From the IMG/VR virus record IMGVR_UViG_3300024306_000040, positions 1 to 47,404 of that record: a stretch of 47,404 nt of DNA; one strand, written 5' to 3'. Below are positions 1 to 7,563 of the stretch, in pieces; the first letter of the stretch is position 1; every line of letters starts with the position of its first letter. Below the pieces are notes generated by a model. That model was not told where the DNA came from. It saw only the letters and a program-made list of their open reading frames with translations, and made no database searches. This DNA is from a virus. A program made the position numbers and the translations under genes.

Positions 1-529
1 CGTACTCACGAACTGTTGCTAGTTGTGGGTCACCAAATGTTTCCATTTCTTCTTCACCAGTGTCACCGTCCATTTCGTGCTCACCAGCTTCCATGCCCTT
101 TAGCTCGTCGAACTTAGCTTGTAGTTCATCAACGATAGCGTCTAGGTCTTGGAACAATTCTTCTTCGGACTTTTCTTCTTCTTCGCCTTCTTCTGGGCCC
201 ATGTCTAGATCACCTTCTAGATCACCTGTCATATCGTCGCCGCCCATATCGTCTTCTTCGTCGTCGCCTTCGATAGCGATATCTTCGAAGTTTTCGTCCA
301 TTTCTTCGTCATCTGATTCAGAAGATTCTTCCATTGATTCTTCATCATCTTCTTCAGTTGCTTCTTCAACTTCTTCGTCTTCTTCGTCTTTGATCTCTGA
401 TTCGATCAAATCTTCATAAATTTCGCGGGATTTTTGTACCACGTATTCGTGGAATAGTTCTTCAGCTTTAGCTGAATCATCGTTAACTAGATGCTCAAGC
501 ATCTGAGTCAATAGGTTCTTATCTGCCAT
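1..529 (-). CDS. Acidic prohead core protein, gp67-like (3' end outside window)
   Basis: The frame starts at ATG 529-527, preceded by a good Shine-Dalgarno (AAGGAG, minus strand). It runs open through position 1, so the C-terminus is missing. The visible 176 residues have a helical N-terminal part (MADKNLLTQMLEHLVNDDSA, then a segment ending KSREIYEDL). A very long run of Glu and Asp with Ser and Met follows, then a short helical stretch. Gene order (downstream of the gp20 portal) and composition fit the small acidic prohead-core proteins of T4-like phages (gp67 or related). These help form the internal scaffold and are later degraded by the gp21 protease. The family assignment rests on position, acidity and the N-terminal pattern; gp22 or gp68 is an alternative. 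The apparent plus-strand Ser-rich frame over the same bases is its mirror image. Confidence 0.6.
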   Translation of the reverse strand, partial: MADKNLLTQMLEHLVNDDSAKAEELFHEYVVQKSREIYEDLIESEIKDEEDEEVEEATEEDDEESMEESSESDDEEMDENFEDIAIEGDDEEDDMGGDDMTGDLEGDLDMGPEEGEEEEKSEEELFQDLDAIVDELQAKFDELKGMEAGEHEMDGDTGEEEMETFGDPQLATVREY

Positions 530-592
530 AGTATTCTCCTTCAAGATGTGGTTAGGCTGTGTTTTATTTAATACATATATTTTAAATCGGGT

Positions 593-1240
593 TTAAATGG
601 TAGTTTTTTGATCGTTTTGATCAGAATATATAGCCGTTGGAAATTTTTCAAAGAAATAACGATAAGTCATATGTGAAAGGTTTCCGAGGTCTGTAGTCAG
701 TTCTACCGGCTTAAAATCGCTGGGTTCTATAACTCTAATGAACTTTGTTTTTGGAAATTCCTTGATAGTTTTAACGGTCTGAGCCATCCAGTTTCCATAA
801 TAAGTCGCAGGTTCAGAGCTTTTTTTATAGTTGTTTGTGTCTGCGTATATGTTGTTTACTAGTCCTTTTTCGCCTTGATAATCAAACCCTAGTATGTAGA
901 TCTCAGTGTGTCCTCTGCTAGCAGCCATATGTAATGCTGTAGGACCACTGCTCCAACCTTTATGCGGATGGAAAAAGTTAATATCTTTGTGATCTACGAT
1001 GCCTTTGTTGTGATTAGTCCACACTTGGTTGCATCTGTGATAGCCCGTACCGATGATTTCGTTGACCATTTTTACGTCAACGGCTATTAAAAAATGTGGA
1101 TTAAGTTCGCGATATATGGCGTTACAGCCATAGACGATACCAAGATTCAGTAGCTCGTTTGCGTTTGCTGCTAACCGAGTTTTACCGTTTCCTAATACAA
1201 AAGCTATGTTATTGTGCTGGTTGCTCAACTGGGGTTGCAT
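593..1240 (-). CDS. Hypothetical protein, possible DUF115/MAF-like Rossmann fold
   Basis: This is a 215-residue protein of unproven function. The N-terminal part reads IAFVLGNGKTR (residues 12-22), a glycine-rich strand-loop as in nucleotide-binding Rossmann folds. It is followed by VYGCNAIYR (about 36-44) and LIAVDVKM (about 51-58). A later segment has SGPTALHMAA and TEIYILGFDY (about 97-121). This order (VLGNG, GCN, D-x-x-M, GP-x-A-x-x-A, ILG-D) resembles DUF115/MAF-type proteins linked to glycan or nucleotide-sugar chemistry, but that is recognition by eye. The start at 1240 overlaps the end of the preceding gene by 32 bases and lacks a clear ribosome-binding site, so translation may be coupled. 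It sits inside the head operon between the portal and core genes. It could act in surface or DNA modification, or have no head role. Confidence 0.6.
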   Translation of the reverse strand: MQPQLSNQHNNIAFVLGNGKTRLAANANELLNLGIVYGCNAIYRELNPHFLIAVDVKMVNEIIGTGYHRCNQVWTNHNKGIVDHKDINFFHPHKGWSSGPTALHMAASRGHTEIYILGFDYQGEKGLVNNIYADTNNYKKSSEPATYYGNWMAQTVKTIKEFPKTKFIRVIEPSDFKPVELTTDLGNLSHMTYRYFFEKFPTAIYSDQNDQKTTI

Positions 1241-1451
1241 ACATTTGTTGTATAAAAGCAGATTCGCTCTCTACTTCAGCTTTGTGAGCTTCGGCTTGCA
1301 GCCTTAGTTGATTGATTTGTCTTAGTGTAAGACGCACTTTACGTGTATCACCTTTTTCCAAAACAGAACTGTCCTTGCTGTTATCGTATCGGCGATCAAC
1401 AGCAAAGTCATTAATATTGTCGTTAAAATAGATGAACTCTCGTAGAAGCAT
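1209..1451 (-). CDS. Small conserved protein downstream of portal
   Basis: This 80-residue protein starts only about 14 bases after the gp20 stop. The N-terminus is MLLREFIYFN. A charged helix contains KGDTRKVRLTLRQINQLR (about 34-51), and the C-terminal third (EAHKAEVESESAFIQQMYA) is a predicted amphipathic helix. I recall similar short proteins directly after gp20 in cyanophage-type T4 relatives, but no experimental role is known to me. The location suggests a head-assembly accessory protein. The end overlaps the next gene by 32 bases. A TAATAAATA box lies just upstream (1456-1464). Confidence 0.7.
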   Translation of the reverse strand: MLLREFIYFNDNINDFAVDRRYDNSKDSSVLEKGDTRKVRLTLRQINQLRLQAEAHKAEVESESAFIQQMYATPVEQPAQ

Positions 1452-1455
1452 ATTG

Positions 1456-1464
1456 TATTTATTA
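1456..1464 (-). promoter_or_regulatory. Possible T4-type late promoter box (TAATAAATA)
   Basis: The minus strand reads TAATAAATA here, close to the T4 late -10 element TATAAATA recognised by gp55. It overlaps the gp20 stop region and lies only about 5 bases before the ATG of the 80-residue gene. A transcript from it would therefore serve the genes further downstream better than this one. It may be chance in an AT-rich junction. Confidence 0.3.
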
Positions 1465-3183
1465 TTATGCTGCGGGAGGCGGAGGTGCAGCTCCAGCTCC
1501 TGGTTCAGCTCCTGTAGCTGCTTCGCCCTCGGCTGCTGCGGCCATATCTGGACTTGCTTCAGCTTCTTGCCCTGCTACATCGCCTGCGATACCTCCAGGA
1601 GTGATTCCTGCTCCACGCATTTCTCCCTGTGCATCAGTAGGCGGTGCTAGTTTGCTGCCGTTTTCTTCTCTCCACATCTGTTCATTTTCTTTGATTTCTT
1701 CTTCGGTCATGCCCAAGAATCTCTTCATAGCAAAACGTTTGCTCAGATGCGGAATCTGTTGTACTTGTGCGAATGTTGCTACGCGAGCAGTATCAAGTTC
1801 ACTTTGACGATAAGCGGCAAAGTTTTGAGGAGTGTTGAACTTGAGTTTGAATAAAGTGTTGTCGATATTGACCCCTTGATCCATTAACCAAAGTTTAAAC
1901 TCTGTGTCAAAAGCTTCAATGATAAGACTCTGTAGACGTTCGCAGTATTTGTTAAAACGCAGTTCTTGTATGTAGGCTGTTCCTACCTTACCGTCTGCGA
2001 TATTGTTTGGTTGTTCGTCAATCTGTGTAGGCAGATAGCTACTTGGAATACGCAGAGCACGGAATAGCTTGTTGGTAAAATAGCGTAGATCTGTGATTTC
2101 ACCTAGATTAGTACCGCCTGGAAGTGTTTCAACTTTTGATCCACGACCTTCTGCAGTCTGCGGAAAGAAGTAATCTTCGTTTACACTTAGAGGATTATAA
2201 CTAGCGTCTATGACGTTCTGTCCACCACCTGTAGCACTTGGAATACGTCGTTGTTGTATTTCGTTTTTAACACGTTCAACGAATCCCATAGCCATGTGTG
2301 CTGGCATATTTCCAACGTCCACGTAGAAGATTCTACGTTCTGGAGCACGTTGTATACGATAGATAATGATAGCATCTTCGAGCAGTTCTTTCTGCTTGTA
2401 GACTTTGAATACTGATTCTAGTAGGCTGTTACCAAATGGATAGTTTTGATCAAGTCCTTCTGAAAGACTGATATGTATCATGTGTTTGGCATCAACAGTT
2501 ACTTCATTAACTTGGTTACTGAAACGTGTGCCAGGTGGGCGGGCAGCATCACCTGTAAAGCCTCGACCAAATCCACCTGCTGTGGTGTAATAAGATGTAC
2601 CACTAGGCTGTGTGTTTGTGGTTTGATGCGGTGTTACTGCTATTAAGTTCTTGAAATTAAAGTTAATATCTTTGAGCGTGTACTGCTCAGGAATCTTACC
2701 TTCGCTTTCATTGACGATGATTTTTGTAACCTTGGTAGGGTCTACATACAACCATTTTTTGTTTTCTGGATCACGTATGAAGAAACAATCTCCATACTTA
2801 AATGTGTTACGCACGATACGGAAGATTCTTGTTTCAAAATCATTTTCCTTGTACCATTTTTGTAGACTGTCTTTGATCAATCTAACTTCTACGGCAGTCG
2901 GTTTTCCTTTGTATTTTACCTGGAAAGCTGTATCGTTTTCTTTATCTGATTGTGTGCAAAACTCACTAAGGATATCCAGTGCTGCATTAACTTCTGAGTC
3001 CATATCCATTGTGTCATATTGGATATATCGTTCGATACGGTTTGGCGAGCCTGCATAGACATCCGGTAGGTAACTGCTGTAGTTTGATCGTGCTGGTCCA
3101 GGGCGTGTGGCTCCTGAAATAGGACTAAACCCTGCCTTTTGGACATTAGTGTTAACCGGCGTAAAATATTTTTTCCAACTCAT
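1465..3183 (-). CDS. 20: Portal vertex protein of head (gp20)
   Basis: This is the dodecameric portal through which DNA is packaged and to which the neck and tail attach. The N-terminal segment around residues 38-70 (YLPDVYAGSPNRIERYIQYD, then MDMDSEVNAALDILSEFCTQ) is a clear T4 gp20 signature. Other conserved parts are FEVYVKYKGK-type positions near residue 85, FRIVRNTFKYGDCF (about 121-134) and ALRIPSSYLP (about 378-387). Length is 572 residues against 524 in T4. The excess is partly an Ala/Pro/Glu/Gly-rich tail over the last 50 residues or so, ending APPPPAA, which I would not expect in T4 itself. The start at 3183 has AAGGTA eight bases upstream. The tape-measure gene ends 9 bases before it, so the two are co-transcribed. 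Confidence 0.95.
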   Translation of the reverse strand: MSWKKYFTPVNTNVQKAGFSPISGATRPGPARSNYSSYLPDVYAGSPNRIERYIQYDTMDMDSEVNAALDILSEFCTQSDKENDTAFQVKYKGKPTAVEVRLIKDSLQKWYKENDFETRIFRIVRNTFKYGDCFFIRDPENKKWLYVDPTKVTKIIVNESEGKIPEQYTLKDINFNFKNLIAVTPHQTTNTQPSGTSYYTTAGGFGRGFTGDAARPPGTRFSNQVNEVTVDAKHMIHISLSEGLDQNYPFGNSLLESVFKVYKQKELLEDAIIIYRIQRAPERRIFYVDVGNMPAHMAMGFVERVKNEIQQRRIPSATGGGQNVIDASYNPLSVNEDYFFPQTAEGRGSKVETLPGGTNLGEITDLRYFTNKLFRALRIPSSYLPTQIDEQPNNIADGKVGTAYIQELRFNKYCERLQSLIIEAFDTEFKLWLMDQGVNIDNTLFKLKFNTPQNFAAYRQSELDTARVATFAQVQQIPHLSKRFAMKRFLGMTEEEIKENEQMWREENGSKLAPPTDAQGEMRGAGITPGGIAGDVAGQEAEASPDMAAAAEGEAATGAEPGAGAAPPPPAA

Positions 3184-3192
3184 TGCAGTACC

Positions 3193-6018
3193 TTAAATGT
3201 TAAACATGTCTTTGCTTAGACCTCTAGTAACGCTTAGTTGGCGCTCGGCAACATTAAACGATTCTCGATTTACTCTTAGAAGTTGATCCATCTTAGTATT
3301 TAACTGTGCAAGCAATGACTCGGCGGATTCTTGAGCTTGGGTCGGAGACTTTGGAGCTGCTGGATTAGTAGTTGAACCACCTCCACTTTCTCTGGCTTGA
3401 CGCTCGGCTGCTTCTTTGGCTTTTTTAGCTCTTTCTTCTTCGCTGACCGCTGCAATTTCTCTTCTAGTAGTATCTGCACCTGCAGAAGCCGAAGCAGGGG
3501 CTGGTTCTCTTCCTACAGTTTTAGCTGCCTGTGGAACTAAATCACTTCCTTGTTGTGTTGCTACCTGTTTCAATAATGAAATAGAATCAGTAGTGTTATA
3601 ATCAACATTTGCTAGTTTCTTTTCTGCTTCTTCTGCTTTATCAGCAATCTCTTCTTTTTTGTCTGCATGTTTTTTGTCAGCAGCCAAACTAGCTCCTTTA
3701 ATTGATAAACCATTCTTGAACAGTGTTTCTTCTTTCTTAGCAAGATTCTCTTCGATATCTTTAGCATTCTGACGACGAGCTTCTTTTTTCTTGTTATCAG
3801 CTTCTTCTTTTGCGGCCTCGGCTTTTGCTTCAGCTTCTTGAGCTTCTCTGTTTTTCCTCATACGCTCAGCCATGTCTTTTTCAAGCTGAGTTGCTTCCTC
3901 GCTATTCTTTTTTCGTTCTTCCTGTATGTCTTTAATATCTTTATCGTAGTCTCCACGCATACCAGGAATAGCATTTAGGAAAACTAATATACCTTCCTTG
4001 AGCATAAGGAACATAGACTTGAACTGTTTACCTAACCAGCTAAATGCATCAGACACAACCTGTGTATCACCACCTAGTTTTTTAAACACATAGATAGCAG
4101 CGGCGATGGCAGCAGCTATGGCTAAAAACGGCCACGTGGCTGCCACAACTCCTGCAATCAAAGGAATAAATGCTGCCGCAGTTGCAAATGCCTGTGCAGC
4201 AGTAGCTATCATCGAGGGAATCATAGAAGCGAGCTGTATAGCTTTCATTGTTACAAATGCTCCAACAACTCCTATCAATATTGGAGTTAGGTTATCTGCG
4301 ATAAACAATGCTACATTCTTAAAGATTGGAATAACATAATCTTTGATAACATTAGAAATCCATTCGAATGCAGGTTTGAGATCTTCCAAGGTAGTTTGTA
4401 TAGCTTCAACAAATGCAGGAATGACTTCGCCTATTATTATTCCTGTTAGTCGATTTAAAATAGGAAGAACGTTTGTTACAAAAAAATCTGCTAGAGCTGT
4501 AACTGCGGGCATTAAAAGATCAATAAATGTTGAACCTGCTGAGTTTATTACCTGAGCAAACATTTGAAAAATAGGCACAACAAAAGTCATTATTATATTT
4601 GCTACAAACTCAAAGGCTTTTAACAACAAATCTAATAGACCGCTATTAGCCAGAGCCATTTGAAAAGCGTTACTAAATTCTGCTAACCTTTGTTTAGTAG
4701 CTTCCATCTGTGCATTCATACCGTCAGTTTTCTTAGCAGCTTCTGCTTGTTGTTCTCCTGCTTTTTTAACAGCGTCTGTATTAATTTCTTGCGTACCTGC
4801 TAGAGCATTAACAGTCCCTGATAGCTCTTGACTAGCGGCACCTGCTGTTTTAATATTTTTTAGTGCTGCTCCGCCTTCTACTTTCATTAGATTGTTTAAT
4901 CTGTTTCTTTCTTCAACACTGATTGTTTCGCCACGTGCTATTTTAGCATTAAACTCTGCGAGCATGGCTGCTGATTTAGGCATCATGGCCATAATCTTTT
5001 GATTTTCTTCAGTGGTAGCAACACCGTTTGCCATAACGTCTTTGGCAAAGTTTTGTAGTGCGGGATTTTTAAACTGTAGAACTGTATCTCGAAAACTATT
5101 TCTTACTTCTTCACTGGCTCCGGCCAATGCTGCTTGGAACTGAGCATCTTTTGCTAGTGCTTCTGCTTGTGCTTCTTTTGCTTTGCGCTCTTCACCAGTT
5201 ATCTTGGCTAACGCATCCATTTCTTTTAGATAATTTTTAGCACCGCTGGCTAACTGTGCGTTTGTTTGATTACCTTGTAGACCTTGTTGTCTTAACAATG
5301 AACCGTACTTAGCGAGGCCTTCATTAATATCTTGAGTAGAATACCCAAGTGCATATAGTTCACCACTAGAGGTTCTTAAGGCTTTTGACACCTGTGCAAA
5401 TCTCTTTGCACCATCTTCAACCGTTGTTCCAAACCCAAGCATGCCAGCGCCGTTGTTTCTTATTAATGCACCAAAATCGGCCATTGTCATACCTGCTCCA
5501 CTGGCTGCGGCAGCAAACTGATTAACACTACCTGTGAATGTAGCTCCACTGGCTGCGGCATCTTGATATGATTTAACTACTCCAGAAGCTGCGGCTGCTA
5601 CCGCACTAAACATCGTTCCAACAATAGGAACCTTACTGAATACTGCGGCCGCACTGTTAACATCATCTCCTACTTTAGAAAACTGTTCTATGAGTTTTGT
5701 GCTACCTTCACCAAGCCCTACGATAGCACCAGTAGTCCATTTTACTGCTTTTTCAACTTTAGCAAATGCAAAACCTGTTGCGTAGGCTAGCTTTCCTAGA
5801 GATTCCAGGCCGCTACCAGCTTTAGATCCGCCGCCACCACCTCCGGTGTCGCCACCGCCACCACCGCCTTTGTCCCCAGGATTCTTTTTAAATCCCCCGG
5901 TTTCTTTATCGGCTTTTCTAACTACTTTTAATATTTCCTGTAGCGTGGCTTCAGAGGCCGCATTTTTGGCTTCTACTGTTCCAACTCCGGGTATGTCTAT
6001 TAGGACGGATGCTGCCAT
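3193..6018 (-). CDS. 29: Tail tape measure protein (gp29-like)
   Basis: This 941-residue protein has the usual make-up of a tape measure that sets tail length and is held in the tail tube. A short N-terminal domain (MAASVLIDIPGVGTVEAKNA, then LQEILKVVRKADK) is followed by a poly-Gly linker (about 46-66). Then comes a long Ala/Gly-rich helical region with predicted hydrophobic patches. A strongly hydrophobic block at about 480-690 could span the host membrane on DNA ejection. A charged coiled coil (about 715-830, rich in Lys, Glu and Ala) and a C-terminal helical tail follow. T4 gp29 is 590 residues. If most of the chain is extended helix (about 1.5 angstroms per residue) the tail would be roughly 140 nm; that is inference. 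The gene is divergent from gp26, its likely assembly partner. Confidence 0.8.
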   Translation of the reverse strand: MAASVLIDIPGVGTVEAKNAASEATLQEILKVVRKADKETGGFKKNPGDKGGGGGGDTGGGGGGSKAGSGLESLGKLAYATGFAFAKVEKAVKWTTGAIVGLGEGSTKLIEQFSKVGDDVNSAAAVFSKVPIVGTMFSAVAAAASGVVKSYQDAAASGATFTGSVNQFAAAASGAGMTMADFGALIRNNGAGMLGFGTTVEDGAKRFAQVSKALRTSSGELYALGYSTQDINEGLAKYGSLLRQQGLQGNQTNAQLASGAKNYLKEMDALAKITGEERKAKEAQAEALAKDAQFQAALAGASEEVRNSFRDTVLQFKNPALQNFAKDVMANGVATTEENQKIMAMMPKSAAMLAEFNAKIARGETISVEERNRLNNLMKVEGGAALKNIKTAGAASQELSGTVNALAGTQEINTDAVKKAGEQQAEAAKKTDGMNAQMEATKQRLAEFSNAFQMALANSGLLDLLLKAFEFVANIIMTFVVPIFQMFAQVINSAGSTFIDLLMPAVTALADFFVTNVLPILNRLTGIIIGEVIPAFVEAIQTTLEDLKPAFEWISNVIKDYVIPIFKNVALFIADNLTPILIGVVGAFVTMKAIQLASMIPSMIATAAQAFATAAAFIPLIAGVVAATWPFLAIAAAIAAAIYVFKKLGGDTQVVSDAFSWLGKQFKSMFLMLKEGILVFLNAIPGMRGDYDKDIKDIQEERKKNSEEATQLEKDMAERMRKNREAQEAEAKAEAAKEEADNKKKEARRQNAKDIEENLAKKEETLFKNGLSIKGASLAADKKHADKKEEIADKAEEAEKKLANVDYNTTDSISLLKQVATQQGSDLVPQAAKTVGREPAPASASAGADTTRREIAAVSEEERAKKAKEAAERQARESGGGSTTNPAAPKSPTQAQESAESLLAQLNTKMDQLLRVNRESFNVAERQLSVTRGLSKDMFNI

Positions 6019-6045
6019 CTTTAGTTTTCCATGGTTTTATGCGTA

Positions 6046-6053
6046 TATAAATA
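6046..6053 (+). promoter_or_regulatory. T4-type late promoter box TATAAATA upstream of gp26
   Basis: This is an exact match to the T4 late -10 element, on the plus strand, 36 bases before the gp26 start. Transcription would begin near 6059, leaving a short leader with the GGAG site at 6081-6084. The required sigma factor, gp55, is encoded at 14820-15665. Confidence 0.7.
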
Positions 6054-6072
6054 CTGGCATATGATACAATAT

Positions 6073-6080
6073 TATTTATT
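6073..6080 (-). promoter_or_regulatory. Possible late promoter box AATAAATA for the tape measure/portal operon
   Basis: The minus strand reads AATAAATA about 55 bases upstream of the tape-measure ATG. Together with the plus-strand TATAAATA at 6046-6053 it would form an overlapping divergent promoter pair in the 71-base gap. It is a one-base variant of the T4 consensus. Confidence 0.4.
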
Positions 6081-6089
6081 GGAGAAAAA

Positions 6090-6953
6090 ATGAGTGATCT
6101 AGAGAATGTCAATCAACCTAAAAAGAATCCCTTAGCGGGTTGGTACAGACAACCAAAACTATATGTAAAACTGCCTAGTAAAGGACGGTTTTATCCTCCT
6201 GGTGCTCTAGATGTCAGCACCAACGAAGAATATCCTGTATATGCTATGACAGCCAAGGATGAACTACTGTTTAAAACACCAGATGCTCTGCTTACTGGTG
6301 CTAGCACTGTAGAACTTATTAAAAGTTGTATACCTGCTATCAAAGATCCTTGGTTAATGCCTGCTATCGATCTTGATTTTGCACTGATCGCTATTCGAAT
6401 CGCTACCTATGGCGAAAAGATGGAGATCGATTCTAACTGTCCTTATTGTAATGCAGAAAACACCTATGACATTGATCTTAACAACTGGATGGCATTGTTT
6501 GCTGCATTTGAATACCGAGATATGATCGAAGTAGATCCCTTACAGATCTATATTAGACCGTATACATATCAAGAAGTTACAAAGACACAACTTAAGACTT
6601 TAGAGCAACAAAAGATATTCACAATCATCAATGATGAAAAGTTAACTGACGAGCAAAAAGTTGATCAGTTTGGCAAGAGCTTTGTCAAGCTCACAGAACT
6701 AACTGTTGAGATTGTAGCTGAGTGTATTAGTCGAGTCGTAACACCCGATGGTGAAACTACTGATAAAAAAATCATCAAAGAGTTTATCAATAACACTAGC
6801 AAGGATATCTTTGATCAAATACAAGATCGCCTTAAGTTGTTAAGAGAGCAAGTTGAGCTAAAAGCTCAAAATGTCCAGTGCGGAGAGTGTAAGGAAACGT
6901 TTGATATTCCTATCACTATGGACCAATCAAATTTTTTCGTAGTAAAATCTTAA
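6090..6953 (+). CDS. 26: Baseplate hub assembly protein gp26 (zero-frame product)
   Basis: This 287-residue protein is of the T4 gp26 / T4_baseplate family. In T4, gp26 is needed for hub assembly. The N-terminus contains QPKLYVKLPSKGRFYPPGAL (22-41), a strong family signature. ELLFKTPDALLTG follows at about 58-70, and a helical core after that. Two CxxC pairs are visible, CPYC at 117-120 and CGEC at 264-267, so a zinc site is plausible. GGAG lies at 6081-6084, five bases before the ATG, and a TATAAATA box is at 6046. The last codons run over a T-TTT-TTC heptamer (6932-6938). A -1 shift there opens a further 75-codon frame, so this gene likely gives two products of 287 and 358 residues. Confidence 0.9.
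   Translation: MSDLENVNQPKKNPLAGWYRQPKLYVKLPSKGRFYPPGALDVSTNEEYPVYAMTAKDELLFKTPDALLTGASTVELIKSCIPAIKDPWLMPAIDLDFALIAIRIATYGEKMEIDSNCPYCNAENTYDIDLNNWMALFAAFEYRDMIEVDPLQIYIRPYTYQEVTKTQLKTLEQQKIFTIINDEKLTDEQKVDQFGKSFVKLTELTVEIVAECISRVVTPDGETTDKKIIKEFINNTSKDIFDQIQDRLKLLREQVELKAQNVQCGECKETFDIPITMDQSNFFVVKS
6932..6938 (+). promoter_or_regulatory. Candidate -1 ribosomal frameshift site (T TTT TTC)
   Basis: In the gp26 frame the codons are AAT TTT TTC GTA. The seven bases T-TTT-TTC fit the X-XXY-YYZ slippery pattern in the correct phase. Slipping back one base gives TTT TTT CGT and enters the frame that stays open to 7165. That downstream frame is closed by TGA at 6902-6904 and has no ATG, GTG or TTG start near its beginning, so it needs another way in. 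Position close to the end of a tail-assembly gene matches the lambda G/GT logic. I did not establish a stimulatory stem-loop or upstream Shine-Dalgarno effect. Confidence 0.65.
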
Positions 6954-7165
6954 ATCTATCTCTGCCGGAGATTTTACAGGAATCTGCGAAACTAGACGCA
7001 CAGGCTAGAGAAATCAAAAAAGAAGCCATGAAGCTCTGTTGGTATATGCGCGGAATGAGTTTTTCTGAAGCTATGCATCTCAGCTATGAAGAAAGACAGA
7101 TCATAGGTGAGATAATCAAAGAAAATTTAGAAACTACTAAGAAATCTGGATTGCCGTTTTTTTAA
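6938..7165 (+). CDS. C-terminal extension of gp26 reached by -1 frameshift (tail assembly chaperone/gp51-like position)
   Basis: These 75 codons encode RSKILNLSLPEILQESAKLD and onward, ending KSGLPFF. The segment contains KKEAMKLCWYMRGMSFSEAM and LSYEERQIIGEIIKENLE, a plausible helical domain with normal amino-acid composition and the codon style of the neighbours. Joined to gp26 at the slippery site it makes a protein of 358 residues. The first in-frame ATG is at 7028-7030, too far in to cover the conserved-looking start; an ATT at 6905 with AAGGA upstream is a remote alternative. In T4, gene 51 (hub assembly) follows gene 26, and I infer a related role. The stop TAA (7163-7165) overlaps the stop of the opposing gene. 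Confidence 0.65.
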   Translation, partial: RSKILNLSLPEILQESAKLDAQAREIKKEAMKLCWYMRGMSFSEAMHLSYEERQIIGEIIKENLETTKKSGLPFF

Positions 7166-7563
7166 CGGAACTGTTTGTGGAACTGTTTGATAGCTTCAAT
7201 CTGCTGAGGATTAGCAGCTCTACCACTAAGTGCTGCTCTTAAACCTGACACCAATGCTTTAGCATCAATATCGTTAGAGGGTTTCATCTGCCCACTGGTT
7301 ATCTGATCTAGTACACGTTGTATAAATGTTTTGTCTGCTGAATAAAGAGCTTTACCTCGTATTACTAGATCTAGACTATTTTGTCCACTGCTCATAAAAG
7401 CGGCAGGATTCTGTATAAGATTAGGATCAACTTTTTCTTTATCAGAATCAGTGTTAATCCACGATAAAGGACTTAATAGTTTTTGACCAAACTTTTTTCC
7501 TTTATCGTAAGGATCTGTATTATCTATTTCTAGATTTTTTTCGATCAGTTCACTGATTCTCAT
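7162..7563 (-). CDS. Hypothetical protein, possible virion protein
   Basis: This is a 133-residue protein that I do not recognise. The N-terminus MRISELIEKNLEI resembles the short amphipathic leaders of packaged head proteins in T4-like phages, and the body is largely helical (IQRVLDQITSG, ALVSGLRAALSG, EAIKQFHKQF). Its ATG overlaps the stop of the upstream 389-residue gene by four bases (ATGA), so the two are translationally coupled. Its stop overlaps the convergent gp26-extension stop by three bases (TTAA at 7162-7165), with no terminator between the two transcripts. Confidence 0.7.
   Translation of the reverse strand: MRISELIEKNLEIDNTDPYDKGKKFGQKLLSPLSWINTDSDKEKVDPNLIQNPAAFMSSGQNSLDLVIRGKALYSADKTFIQRVLDQITSGQMKPSNDIDAKALVSGLRAALSGRAANPQQIEAIKQFHKQFR

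Noticed and set aside
60-419. Ser-rich plus-strand open frame of 119 codons
   Set aside because: It is the mirror of the Glu/Asp-rich (GAN) coding strand of the acidic core protein; it has no ribosome-binding site and low-complexity composition.
6905-7165. Independent translation of the frame after gp26 from ATT at 6905
   Set aside because: AAGGA lies nine bases upstream, but ATT is an extremely rare start; the in-phase slippery heptamer explains entry more simply.
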